A DNA stretch of 64,000 bases from Planctomycetota bacterium (GTDB taxonomy: Bacteria; Planctomycetota; UBA1135; GCA-002686595): positions 62,001 to 126,000 of the forward strand of contig JAEUHZ010000061.1 in the NCBI GenBank assembly GCA_016795205.1. The letters run 5' to 3'. Of this stretch, positions 20,703 through 28,953 are shown piece after piece. The notes beneath the pieces were generated by a model that searched no databases, was not told where the DNA came from, and worked only from the letters and a program-made list of their open reading frames with translations. A program made the translations under genes and the position numbers. The stretch's first letter is position 1. Each line of letters opens with the position of its first letter.

Positions 20703-21653
20703 TCAGCGATCCCGGCCCATGAGCAAGACGAGGATCGCCTTCTGCACGTGCAGGCGGTTCTCCGCGATGTCGTAGACGATCGAGTTCGGGCCGTCGATCA
20801 CGCCGGCCGTCACTTCCTGCCCGCGGTGCGCGGGCAGGCAGTGCATGAACAGCGCGTCGGGCCTGGCCAGCGCCATCAGCTCCTCGTCGACGCGGTAGTC
20901 GTTGAAGATCGCCGAGCGCTCCTCGATCTCGTCCTCCTGGCCCATCGAGGCCCAGACGTCCGTGTAGACGGCGTCGGCGCCCTTCACGGCCTGCTCGGGG
21001 TCGTTCACGATCTGGATGTCGCTGCCGGTCTCGCGCGCGATGAGCATGGCCTCGCTGACCACGCGCGCGTTGGGCTCGTAGCCCTCGGGGCTGCACACCG
21101 TGATGTGCGCGCCCAGACGCGCCGCCACGTGCAGCAGGGAGTGGCAGGTGTTGTTGCCGTCGCCGACGTACACGACGCGGCGGCCGGCGACGTCCTGCCA
21201 GCGCTCGGTGAGCGTGAAGAAGTCCGACAGCGCCTGGCAGGGGTGCACGTGGTCCGAGAGCCCGTTGACGACCGGGATCGAGCAGTTGGCGGCCAATTCC
21301 TCCAGCGCGCGCTGCTTGTAGACGCGCGCCACGATCCCGTCGACCCAGCGCTCCAGGTTCTTGGCCATGTCCTTGAGCGACTCGCGCGAGCCCAGGCGCA
21401 CGTCGCGGTGGTCCATGAAGACCGCCGAGCCGCCCAGGTCCTGCATGCCGACGTCGAAGGTGAAGCGCGTGCGCAGCGAGTCCTTCTCGAAGATCATCGC
21501 CAGGCGCTTGCCGGCCAGGGCGCGCGACCAGGCGGCGCGGTCGCCCTTGATCGAGCGCGTGGTCTCGAAAATCGTCTCGACGTCGCCCGAGCCGAGCTGG
21601 GCGATCGTCAGGAGGTCCTTCTGGGGGAGGAGGCCGAGGGTCGTGGTGGTCAT
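20703..21653 (-). CDS. argF: Ornithine carbamoyltransferase
   Basis: The enzyme makes citrulline from ornithine and carbamoyl phosphate. The 316 residues show the carbamoyl-phosphate loop as FEKDSLRTR (the common form is S-T-R-T-R), then the H-P-C-Q motif, Y-V-G-D-G-N-N for nucleotide-like binding, D-V-W-A-S-M-G, and the ornithine site H-C-L-P-A-H-R-G with its catalytic Cys. These match ornithine rather than acetylornithine or aspartate transcarbamylases. The ATG at 21653 is separated from argD by 97 bases, the widest gap in the operon. The spacer contains a possible hairpin. Transcription from argD is likely, and a local promoter cannot be excluded. Confidence 0.95.
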   Translation of the reverse strand: MTTTTLGLLPQKDLLTIAQLGSGDVETIFETTRSIKGDRAAWSRALAGKRLAMIFEKDSLRTRFTFDVGMQDLGGSAVFMDHRDVRLGSRESLKDMAKNLERWVDGIVARVYKQRALEELAANCSIPVVNGLSDHVHPCQALSDFFTLTERWQDVAGRRVVYVGDGNNTCHSLLHVAARLGAHITVCSPEGYEPNARVVSEAMLIARETGSDIQIVNDPEQAVKGADAVYTDVWASMGQEDEIEERSAIFNDYRVDEELMALARPDALFMHCLPAHRGQEVTAGVIDGPNSIVYDIAENRLHVQKAILVLLMGRDR

Positions 21654-21705
21654 CGTGGGGGAGAGTCGGGCGCGGTGCGCCGGAGCCGGGATCGAGAAAT
21701 CGAGC

Positions 21706-21737
21706 GGTGCGGGCCGCGCTCGCGCGCGCTCCGCACC
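21706..21737 (-). promoter_or_regulatory. Inverted repeat in the argD-argF spacer
   Basis: GGTGCGG at 21706-21712 and CCGCACC at 21731-21737 are perfect inverted arms in the only sizeable gap of the arginine operon. They could form an RNA hairpin that tunes expression of the downstream argF-argG-argH-argJ genes or protects an mRNA end. No T-run follows. In such GC-rich DNA the symmetry may be chance. Confidence 0.25.
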
Positions 21738-21750
21738 TCGGTACGGAGGG

Positions 21751-22959
21751 TTACGCGCCGGCGCGGGCCGGATTCGACCGCGCGGGCTGTGAGCGTGCGG
21801 CCAGCGCCGCGCGCAGGAGGGCCAAGCCGCTCGCGAGCTCGTCGCGCGTGATCACGTACGGTGGCAGGAGCCGCAGCACGTCGCCGCCCGTGCGGTTCAG
21901 GATCAGGCCGCGGCGGTAGAGGTCCTGCTGGACCTCCTCGGCGCCCTCCCGCAGACGCACGCCGCGCATCAGGCCGCGGCCGCGCAGCTCGGTCACGAGC
22001 GGGAACTCGCGCGCGATGGCGCGCAGGCCGCGGTCCAACTCGGCGCCGCGCTCGACGACGGCCTGCTGGAGACCGTGCTCCTCCAACTCCTCGAGGAACA
22101 CGAGCGCCGCGCGGCAGGCCAGCGGGCCGCCCGCGAAGGTCGACCCGTGGTCGCCGGGCTGGAGCACGTGCGCGAAGTCCCGCGCCACGACGCAGGCGCC
22201 CAGTGGCAGGCCGGCCGCGATCGGCTTGGCCAGGGTCACGACGTCGGGTTTCACGCCGGCCGCGTCGCCGGCTAGGAACGTGCCGGTGCGGCCGCAGCCG
22301 GCCTGGACCTCGTCGTGGACCAGCACGGTCCCGGTCCGCGTGCACAGCTCGCGCGCCGCGCGCAGGTAGTCGAGCGGCACGTCGCGCACGCCGGCCTCGC
22401 CCTGGATCGGCTCGACGAACAGGGCCGCGGGGCGTTCTTCGACGAGCGCGGCCTCGAGCCGGCCGGCGTCGCCCGGCGGCACCCAGCGGCACTCCAAGAG
22501 CGGCCCGAACGGCTGGCGGTACTTCTCGTTGTGCGTCAGGGACAGAGCGCCCAAGGTGCGCCCGTGGAAGGCACCTTCGAGCGCCAGAAACGAGCTGCGC
22601 TCGGGTCGCCCGGCCGTGCGCTGGAACTTGCGCGCGAGCTTCAAGGCCGCTTCGTTGGCCTCGGCGCCGCTGTTCGCGAAGAACACGGCCTCCAGGCCCG
22701 TCAGGCGCGCCAGGCGCGCCGCGACCTCCTCCGTGTAGGGGTGGCGGAACAGGTTCGAGACGTGGATCGCGCGCGTCGCCTGGTCGGCGATCGCGGCCGC
22801 CAGGCGCGCATGGCCATGCCCCAGCGCGGACACCGCGATCCCCGAGAGGAAGTCGATCCAGGTGCGTCCGTCCGCGTCGTAGAGCGTCGCCCCGCGGCCC
22901 TCGACGAAGACCTCGGGAGCGCGCAGGTAGGTCTTCAGGACGTGCTCGTCGATCTTCAT
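21751..22959 (-). CDS. argD: Acetylornithine aminotransferase
   Basis: This PLP enzyme of class III aminotransferases converts N-acetylglutamate semialdehyde to N-acetylornithine. At 402 residues it has the usual length. Visible family features are N-S-G-A-E-A-N-E-A-A-L-K in the phosphate-cup region, H-D-E-V-Q-A-G-C-G-R-T-G holding the Asp that contacts the pyridine ring, and the Schiff-base Lys in T-L-A-K-P-I-A-A-G-L-P-L-G. G-S-T-F-A-G-G-P-L-A-C follows. The ATG overlaps argB's stop (ATGA). The stop is TAA, and a 97-base spacer then leads to argF. The operon context makes ArgD more likely than an ornithine or GABA transaminase. Confidence 0.96.
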   Translation of the reverse strand: MKIDEHVLKTYLRAPEVFVEGRGATLYDADGRTWIDFLSGIAVSALGHGHARLAAAIADQATRAIHVSNLFRHPYTEEVAARLARLTGLEAVFFANSGAEANEAALKLARKFQRTAGRPERSSFLALEGAFHGRTLGALSLTHNEKYRQPFGPLLECRWVPPGDAGRLEAALVEERPAALFVEPIQGEAGVRDVPLDYLRAARELCTRTGTVLVHDEVQAGCGRTGTFLAGDAAGVKPDVVTLAKPIAAGLPLGACVVARDFAHVLQPGDHGSTFAGGPLACRAALVFLEELEEHGLQQAVVERGAELDRGLRAIAREFPLVTELRGRGLMRGVRLREGAEEVQQDLYRRGLILNRTGGDVLRLLPPYVITRDELASGLALLRAALAARSQPARSNPARAGA

Positions 22960-23762
22960 GCCGAGTCCTCCACGAAACGCGTCCCGGTCTGGTCCGCGAG
23001 CGCTGCGAGCACCGCATCCGGGCCGGCCGCCGGCGCGATCTTGACCACTCGCCCCGGGTTCTCCGCCAGCGCGGCCAACGCCGCCTCGACCTTGGGGATC
23101 ATGCCGCCCGAGATCACGCCCGCGAGACGCAGCGCGGCGGCGCGCGCCGGGGTGAGCAGCGGGATGCGGGCCCGCGCCGCGTCGAGCACGCCCGGCACGT
23201 CGGTCAGGAACAGCAGCGCGTCGGCGCGCACCGCGCGTGCCAGCGGCCCGGCCGCCACGTCGGCGTTCACGTTGTAGAAGCGGTCCGCCGGCGCGTCCTC
23301 GCCGTCCTGCAGCGGTGCGGCCGTCGCCAGCACGGGCAGCAGGCCGTCGCGCAGCAGCGTGTCGACGAGCCGCACGTCCGTCCGTCCGATGCATCCCACG
23401 TAGCCCAAGTCCCGGGATCCGGCCCGGTGCTTGGTCGCCTGGAACGTCGCTCCGTCCGCGCCGGACAGCCCGCAGGCGCGCACGCCGGCCGACTCGAGCG
23501 CGTGCACGAGCTCCTTGTTCACGAGGCCGGCGAGCACCATGAGCACGACGTCCGCCGTCGCGGCGTCCGTCACCCGCAGGCCCTCGTGGTACTGCTCGGG
23601 GAGCCCGAGGCGGCGCACCAGGTCGCGGATCTGGTTGCCGCCGCCGTGCACGAGCACGATCTCGTGCCCGGCGCGGCGCGCGCCGGCCACCGAGCGCGCC
23701 AACTGCGCCCGCGGGCCGGGTTCCTCGAGCTGCGCCCCGCCGACCTTGACCAGGATCCTCAC
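22956..23762 (-). CDS. argB: Acetylglutamate kinase
   Basis: ArgB phosphorylates N-acetylglutamate. The 268 residues begin at GTG 23762 (VRILVKVGGAQ), whose GTGA overlaps the argC stop. The amino-acid-kinase fold is marked by K-V-G-G at residues 6-9, V-H-G-G-G-N-Q-I near 40, G-L-R-V-T-D near 60, and V-N-A-D near 165. V-I-S-G-G-M-I-P-K-V lies near 215. All key catalytic Lys, Gly and Asp positions are present. No long N-terminal helix of the arginine-inhibited hexameric kinases is visible, so feedback control by arginine cannot be claimed. Its stop overlaps the argD start. Confidence 0.95.
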   Translation of the reverse strand: MRILVKVGGAQLEEPGPRAQLARSVAGARRAGHEIVLVHGGGNQIRDLVRRLGLPEQYHEGLRVTDAATADVVLMVLAGLVNKELVHALESAGVRACGLSGADGATFQATKHRAGSRDLGYVGCIGRTDVRLVDTLLRDGLLPVLATAAPLQDGEDAPADRFYNVNADVAAGPLARAVRADALLFLTDVPGVLDAARARIPLLTPARAAALRLAGVISGGMIPKVEAALAALAENPGRVVKIAPAAGPDAVLAALADQTGTRFVEDSA

Positions 23763-24742
23763 GAGAGCCCCGCCGCCTCGTCGAGGCCCAGCATCAGGTT
23801 CATGTTCTGGAGCGCCTGGCCGCTGGCACCCTTGCCCAGGTTGTCGATGGCCGAGGTCAAGACGACCACCGGCCCCTGCTGCGCCAGGGCCACGTGGCAC
23901 TCGTTCGTCGCTTGCACCCGGTTGAGCTCGGGCTGCCCGCGGTCGAAGACGCGCACGAAGCGCTCGCCCGCGTAGCGTTCGGCCAGGCACGCGCGCAGCG
24001 AGGCCGCGTCGGCGCCGGGGCAGGGGTGGACGTAGATCGTGGCCAGGATCCCGCGGAACACCGGCAGCAGGTGGGGCACGAACACCAGCTCGGGCGCGCC
24101 AGCGTGCAGGCGGATCTCGGGCGCGTGGCGATGCCCGTCCACGCCGTAGGCCAGGAAGTTCTCGTGGCTCGCGCCGAAGTGCGTGCGGGCGCTGGGGTTC
24201 TTGCCCGCGCCGGACACGCCGCTCTTGGCGTCGACCACGATCGTGCGCGACGTGTCGACCAGGCCGGCCTCGACGAGCGGCTTCAAGGCCAAGAGCGTCG
24301 CGGTCGGGTAGCAGCCTGGGTTCGCCACGAGCCGCGCCGCGCGCACGGCCGCGCGCGCCAGCTCGGTGAGGCCGTAGGGCGCCTCGGAGAGCAGCTCCGG
24401 GGCGGGGTGGCGGTGCTCGTAGACGCGCTCGTAGAGCGCGGCCTCAGGCAGGCGGAAATCGGCCGACAGGTCGACGACCTGCGGGCCGAGGGCCAGGACC
24501 TGGCGCGCGAGCGCGGCCGATGCCGCGTGGGGCGTGCACAGGAACACGCCATCGCAGGCCGCGATGCGCTTCCAGTCGAGCGGCTCGACGGCCAGGTCGC
24601 CGGGCAGCTCGGGCGCTGTGCCCGGATCGCCCTCGCGCGCGCTGAAGGCTCCCGCCAGGCGCAGCGACGGGTGCCGGGCCAGCAGGCGGGCGAGCTCGCG
24701 CCCGGTGTACCCGGACGCACCCAGGATCGCGACGGACTTCAC
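23759..24742 (-). CDS. argC: N-acetyl-gamma-glutamyl-phosphate reductase
   Basis: ArgC reduces acetylglutamyl phosphate to the semialdehyde with NADPH. The 327 residues start with a Rossmann fingerprint (ILGASGYTGRELARLLARHP). The catalytic Cys144 sits in N-P-G-C-Y-P-T. D-L-S-A-D-F-R-L lies near residue 91, and the G-V-D-G-H-R-H segment near 210 contains the His assisting catalysis. A-I-D-N-L-G-K-G-A-S-G-Q-A near the C-terminus is also typical. Start and stop overlap argR and argB respectively by four bases each, so it is the second gene of the operon. Confidence 0.97.
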   Translation of the reverse strand: MKSVAILGASGYTGRELARLLARHPSLRLAGAFSAREGDPGTAPELPGDLAVEPLDWKRIAACDGVFLCTPHAASAALARQVLALGPQVVDLSADFRLPEAALYERVYEHRHPAPELLSEAPYGLTELARAAVRAARLVANPGCYPTATLLALKPLVEAGLVDTSRTIVVDAKSGVSGAGKNPSARTHFGASHENFLAYGVDGHRHAPEIRLHAGAPELVFVPHLLPVFRGILATIYVHPCPGADAASLRACLAERYAGERFVRVFDRGQPELNRVQATNECHVALAQQGPVVVLTSAIDNLGKGASGQALQNMNLMLGLDEAAGLS

Positions 24743-25224
24743 GCGCGCGGGGCCTTCAGCGCCAGGAGCTGGCGCGCGATGCGGCGCGCGGCGGTGACCC
24801 CGGCCGCGGCCAGGAACACCGTGTCGTCGCCGGCGATCGTGCCGACCACGCCCTCCACGGCCGCGCGGTCGATCGCGATGGCCAGCGGGTTGGCGCCGCC
24901 CGGCGGCGTCTTGAGCACGACCAGCGACTGTGCCGTGCGGGCCTCGGCGAGCCAGGTGCGCGCCGCCGCCACCAGCGCCAGGCTGGCGTCCGCGGCCGCC
25001 GGGCTGGCCGTGCCCGGGATCTCGTAGCCGTCCCGGCCCTTGACCAGGCCCAGAGCGCGCAGGTCGCGCGACAGGGTGGCCTGGTTGACGTCGATGCCCT
25101 GCGCCGAGAGCAGCTCCTGCAGCCCGTGCTGGCTGCGGACTTGGTCGCGGCGCACGAACTCCAGGATCCGTTGGCGGCGGATCTCGCGGGAGGCGGCGTC
25201 GGGGGCGGCTTGGCGCGTGGGCAT
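24739..25224 (-). CDS. argR: Arginine repressor ArgR
   Basis: ArgR is the arginine-sensing regulator of biosynthetic and catabolic genes. The 161 residues show the N-terminal winged helix (residues ~15-70) with the recognition segment V-N-Q-A-T-L-S-R-D-L-R-A-L-G-L-V-K. The C-terminal oligomerisation/arginine-binding domain has G-T-I-A-G-D-D-T-V-F-L-A. It is the first gene of the arg operon, and its TGA overlaps the argC ATG. The ATG lies inside the first of two ARG-box-like palindromes, which suggests autorepression of the whole operon. No in-frame ATG/GTG and no clear ribosome site lie just upstream, so a very short leader is possible. Confidence 0.95.
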   Translation of the reverse strand: MPTRQAAPDAASREIRRQRILEFVRRDQVRSQHGLQELLSAQGIDVNQATLSRDLRALGLVKGRDGYEIPGTASPAAADASLALVAAARTWLAEARTAQSLVVLKTPPGGANPLAIAIDRAAVEGVVGTIAGDDTVFLAAAGVTAARRIARQLLALKAPRA

Positions 25225-25234
25225 GACTATGCGG
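25219..25234 (-). promoter_or_regulatory. ARG box 1 (putative ArgR operator)
   Basis: The + strand core GCATGACTATGC (25221-25232) fits the pattern G-C-A-T-N4-A-T-G-C, matching the ARG-box consensus TGMAT-N4-ATKCA at most positions. The element covers the argR ATG (complement of 25222-25224). A second box lies with its centre 20 bases away. This is the same spacing as the paired operator upstream of E. coli argR, where two 18-bp boxes are 2 bases apart. Binding by this ArgR is inferred from sequence. Confidence 0.6.
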
Positions 25235-25238
25235 TGAG

Positions 25239-25254
25239 GTGCATAATCATGCCA
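25239..25254 (-). promoter_or_regulatory. ARG box 2 (putative ArgR operator, overlapping likely promoter)
   Basis: The + strand core GCATAATCATGC (25241-25252), preceded by T at 25240, is the better match to an ARG box. It is also nearly the reverse complement of box 1 (11 of 12 positions). Read on the - strand it contains TATGCA, a possible -10 element, so an ArgR hexamer on both boxes would block the argR promoter. The divergent TerC-family gene starts about 100 bases away. Confidence 0.6.
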
Positions 25255-25355
25255 TGTGCTGAGCGGATTGCAAGGGCCTGCTCGCCCGCGCCGCGGCGTG
25301 CGCCGGGCGCGGGCGCTAGGATCCCGCGCCCCTGGCCCCCGGAAGGTCCCCGCGC

Positions 25356-26111
25356 GTGACCCACATCCTCACTTCGGACAACCTCGTCGCCCTGCTGACG
25401 CTGACGCTGCTCGAGGTCGTGCTGGGCATCGACAACATCGTGTTCATCTCGATCCTGACCGGGAAGCTCCCCAAGGAGCAGCGCGGCCGGGCCTGGCGGA
25501 TCGGGCTGGCGCTGGCGCTGGTCATGCGGGTCGGGTTGCTCCTGTCGCTGTCCTGGGTCATGTCGCTGACCGCGCCGCTGTTCGCGGCGTTCGGCCACCC
25601 GCTCTCGGGGCGCGACCTGATCCTGCTCCTCGGCGGCCTGTTCCTGATCGGCAAGGCGACCTGGGAGATCCACGACAAGCTGGAGGGCGGCGGGGGTCAC
25701 GGCCCCGCGGTCGCGGCGGCCTCGTTCGCCTCGATCCTGGTGCAGATCGTGCTGCTCGACCTGGTGTTCTCGCTCGACTCGGTGATCACTGCGGTGGGCA
25801 TGGCGCGCGAGCTGTGGGTCATGATCGCGGCCGTCGTGATCGCCATCGGCGTGATGCTGGCCTTCGCGCAGGCCATCGGCGCGTTCGTGGAGCGCCACCC
25901 GACGGTCAAGATGCTGGCGCTCTCCTTCCTGATCCTGATCGGCGTCCTGCTCGTGGCCGATGGCTTCGGGCAGCACGTCCCCAAGGGCTACGTCTACTTC
26001 GCGATGGCCTTCTCGCTGGGCGTCGAGCTGCTCAACATGCGGCTGCGCGCGCGCGCCGCGCCGGTCGAGCTCAAGCGCCCGAGCGTCCCCGAGCCGCCCG
26101 AGCTGGCCTGA
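25356..26111 (+). CDS. TerC-family integral membrane protein
   Basis: This 251-residue protein has about seven transmembrane segments. The TerC signature near the N-terminus is clear (L-L-E-V-V-L-G-I-D-N-I-V-F-I). A matching pseudo-repeat in the second half reads L-L-D-L-V-F-S-L-D-S-V-I-T-A-V-G-M. The paired Asp-bearing helices are thought to handle metal ions, and relatives are linked to manganese export or metal loading of exoenzymes. Which role applies here cannot be told. The GTG start at 25356 has G-G-A-A-G-G about 9 bases upstream. It is divergent from argR, and its upstream region may share the ARG-box area. Confidence 0.93.
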   Translation: MTHILTSDNLVALLTLTLLEVVLGIDNIVFISILTGKLPKEQRGRAWRIGLALALVMRVGLLLSLSWVMSLTAPLFAAFGHPLSGRDLILLLGGLFLIGKATWEIHDKLEGGGGHGPAVAAASFASILVQIVLLDLVFSLDSVITAVGMARELWVMIAAVVIAIGVMLAFAQAIGAFVERHPTVKMLALSFLILIGVLLVADGFGQHVPKGYVYFAMAFSLGVELLNMRLRARAAPVELKRPSVPEPPELA

Positions 26112-26211
26112 GCACCCGCGGCCGGTCCCGGGCCACCGCCGCCAGTCGTGGCGCGGCGGCGCGGCCTCCGGCCGCCGTCGACCCCCGCGGCGCCGCTATC
26201 CTCTCGCGCCC

Positions 26212-28953
26212 ATGAGCGCCACGCAGTCGACCGGCGCCCCGCGCGCGTTCGTGGTCTCCCACACGCGCTGGGACCGCGCCGGCGTGCTGCCCTTCGAGGG
26301 CACCCGCTTCCAGCTCGTGCGCCTGCTCGACGACCTGCTGGCGATCCTCGACGCGGACCCGCGCTTCGTGGCCTTCGCGCTGGACGGGCAGACCGTCGCG
26401 ATCGACGACTACCTGGAGGTCCGGCCGGAGGCGCGCGAGCGCGTCGCCCGGCAGGTGGCGGCTGGGCGCCTGTGCCTCGGGCCGTTCTTCGTGCCCACCG
26501 ACCCGTTCCTGGTCTCGGGCGAGTCGCTGGTGCGCAACCTCCAGCGCGGGTTGGCCGCCGTGCGCGCGCTGGGCGGCGACTGCCGCGACGCGTACCTGCC
26601 CGATGGCTGCGGTCACGTGGCGCAGTTGCCGCAGCTCCTGTGCGGCTTCGGGCTGCGCTCGTTCGTGTTCGCGCGCGGCGTCTCCGAGCAGCTCTTCGCG
26701 CGCGCCGGCGTCGAGTTCGCCTGGGAAGCGCCCGACGGCGCGCGCGTCCTGGCGCTGTACCTGCGCGGCGGCCACGACAATGCGGCCCAATTGGGGCAGC
26801 CCGAGCCCTCCGGCGTCAGCCGCGGTCGCGCGCCGGAAGCCGCGCTGGCCGCCCAGCGCATCGAGCAGGCCGTGGCGCAGCTCAAGCCGCACGCGCGCTC
26901 GGGCGTGCTGCTGCTCATGAACGGCGGCGACCACTTGTGCGCCCAGCGCGAGATCCCCGAGCTGCTCGCGGCGCTCCAGGGCGCGCGGCCGCGCGTCGAG
27001 CTGATCCACGGGACGATCGCGGCGGCGGTCGACGCCGTGCTCGCCGCGCGCACGGACTTCGCGGTGCACCGCGGCGAGCTGCTGGGCAACGCTCACCACC
27101 CGCTCTGCCTGTCGACCTGGTCGGCGCGGATCGACCTGAAGGTCGACAACCACGAGGTCCAGGGGTTGCTCGAGAAGCACGCCGAGCCGCTGGCGGCGGC
27201 GCTGGGTCCGCGGGCCGGGCGCGAGCACGCCGCCCGGCTCGAGCGGGCCTGGCGCGACTTGCTCCTCACGCACTCGCAGCCGGAGGTGCGTGGCTGTGCC
27301 CTCGACGAGGTCCACGAGGACGGTCGCTTCCGGCAGCGGCAAGCGCGCGAGGCCGCGCGGCAGGTCGTCGACGACGCGCTGTGCGCGTTGGCGCTGCGGA
27401 GCGGCCTGGCGCGGCGCGCGGATGTCGAGATCGTCGCGCTGCACAACCCGCACTTCGAGAGCTGGAGCGGCACCGTGTCCTGTCAGGTGCACTGGCCGGG
27501 CCCGCTCTCCGACGAAGACCTGGACACGCTGGCGCTCTTCGACCCGGAAGGCAAGCCCGTGCGCGTGCAGGTCGAGGTGCTCGATCCAGTGGCTTGCTCC
27601 GCGCGGCACCTGGAGCCGCGCCGCGGCGCGCTGCTCTCCGTCGAGTTCGCCGCCAGGCTGCCGCCCTGCGGGCTGGCCTACTACCAGCTCGCGCGCGGCG
27701 CGGCCGGCCCGCAGTCCCTCGACGAGGTCGTGGCCGGCGGCGCGATCGAGAACGAGCACCTGTGCGTCGAGGCCCGGCACGACGGCAGCCTGGCGATCCT
27801 GCACAAGCCCAGCGGCCGGCGCTTCGACGGCGCGCTGATCTTCGAATCGCGCTCGGACCGCGGCGATCTCCACGGCTTCGGCCCCGACCCGCAGACGGAG
27901 GTGGCCTGGTCGATCGGCAAGGGCGTGGCCAAGGTGCAGGCCTGGCGCAGCGCGACCGCGGCGCACCTGTCGATCTCGCTGCACTGGAAGCTGCCGTGGG
28001 TCGAGCCCCGCGAGCGCGAGCGCCTGGCGCTCCATCTGGAGACCCTCGTGCGCCTCGAGGACGGATCCGCGCGGCTGGAGTGCGAGACGGTCTGCGACTG
28101 TGAGCTCACGGACCACCGCCTGCGCGTGCTGCTGCCGCTGCCGCCGGGCACGCAGGAACTCACGAGCGACCAGCCCTTCGCGCTCGTGCGGCGCGAGCGC
28201 GTGCGCGAGGTCACGCCTCTGGAAGCGCCCGAGCGCTCGAGCGGCCACCCGGGCGAGCTGCCGTACCCGACCCAGTTCTCCGCCACCTTCGTGCACGCCG
28301 CGCACGCCGAGACCGCGGTGCTCGTCGCGCACCAGGGCTTGCACGAGCACGAGCTGGTCGACGCGCCGCGTGGCTCGGGCGCGCGCGGGGAGTTCCTGGC
28401 GCTGACCCTGTGGCGCGGCGTGGGCACGCTCTCGCTCGAGGGTGGGCGCCTGCGTCGCCCCCCGGCCGGACCGGGCCTCGCCACCCCGGGCGCCGAGCAC
28501 CCGCCGCCCGGCCTGGTCTTGCGCTACGGCTTCGAGGTCCTCGCTGGTGCGGAGCCCCTGGCGCGGGTCGCCGCGCGCGCGGCGGCCAGCGCGTTCCCAC
28601 CGCTCGCCGCGCACGTGCGCCTCGGAGCGCAGGAGCGTCCCGCGACCGAGCGCCTGCCGGCTCGCCGCTCGCTCGTGCGCTGCGAGGACCCGCGCGTGGC
28701 CCTCTCCGCGCTGCGCGTGGAGGCCGACGGACGCCTGGTCGTGCGCGTGTGGAACCGCTGCGACGAGGCCGTGCGCGTCGCGCTCCAGCTCGGGCCCGAT
28801 CTGGCGGGGGCACGGCCGCCGCGCTCAGCGCGTCGTGTGCGGCTCGACCTCACGGACCTCGGGCCCGTGGAGCTCGTCGGTACCATCGCGCGCTTCGACC
28901 TGCGCCCGTGCGGCATCGAGACGATCGTGTTCCAATGCGAGGCGAACCCATGA
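26212..28953 (+). CDS. GH38 alpha-mannosidase-like protein with altered zinc site
   Basis: The 913-residue order is GH38 catalytic-like barrel, three-helix middle domain, and C-terminal beta domains. The N-terminal metal motif, usually H-x-H-W-D, reads H17-T-R19-W-D21, so the His ligand is Arg. The nucleophile region is intact as Y-L-P-D131-G-C-G-H. The late motif, usually H-D-S-I-x-G, reads T-H-S-Q356-P-E-V-R-G, so the second His ligand and its neighbouring Asp are Gln and Pro. Two of the four expected zinc ligands are therefore missing. Either the protein has lost catalysis or it uses a different mechanism. There is no signal peptide. Its stop overlaps the next gene's ATG. Confidence 0.88.
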   Translation: MSATQSTGAPRAFVVSHTRWDRAGVLPFEGTRFQLVRLLDDLLAILDADPRFVAFALDGQTVAIDDYLEVRPEARERVARQVAAGRLCLGPFFVPTDPFLVSGESLVRNLQRGLAAVRALGGDCRDAYLPDGCGHVAQLPQLLCGFGLRSFVFARGVSEQLFARAGVEFAWEAPDGARVLALYLRGGHDNAAQLGQPEPSGVSRGRAPEAALAAQRIEQAVAQLKPHARSGVLLLMNGGDHLCAQREIPELLAALQGARPRVELIHGTIAAAVDAVLAARTDFAVHRGELLGNAHHPLCLSTWSARIDLKVDNHEVQGLLEKHAEPLAAALGPRAGREHAARLERAWRDLLLTHSQPEVRGCALDEVHEDGRFRQRQAREAARQVVDDALCALALRSGLARRADVEIVALHNPHFESWSGTVSCQVHWPGPLSDEDLDTLALFDPEGKPVRVQVEVLDPVACSARHLEPRRGALLSVEFAARLPPCGLAYYQLARGAAGPQSLDEVVAGGAIENEHLCVEARHDGSLAILHKPSGRRFDGALIFESRSDRGDLHGFGPDPQTEVAWSIGKGVAKVQAWRSATAAHLSISLHWKLPWVEPRERERLALHLETLVRLEDGSARLECETVCDCELTDHRLRVLLPLPPGTQELTSDQPFALVRRERVREVTPLEAPERSSGHPGELPYPTQFSATFVHAAHAETAVLVAHQGLHEHELVDAPRGSGARGEFLALTLWRGVGTLSLEGGRLRRPPAGPGLATPGAEHPPPGLVLRYGFEVLAGAEPLARVAARAAASAFPPLAAHVRLGAQERPATERLPARRSLVRCEDPRVALSALRVEADGRLVVRVWNRCDEAVRVALQLGPDLAGARPPRSARRVRLDLTDLGPVELVGTIARFDLRPCGIETIVFQCEANP

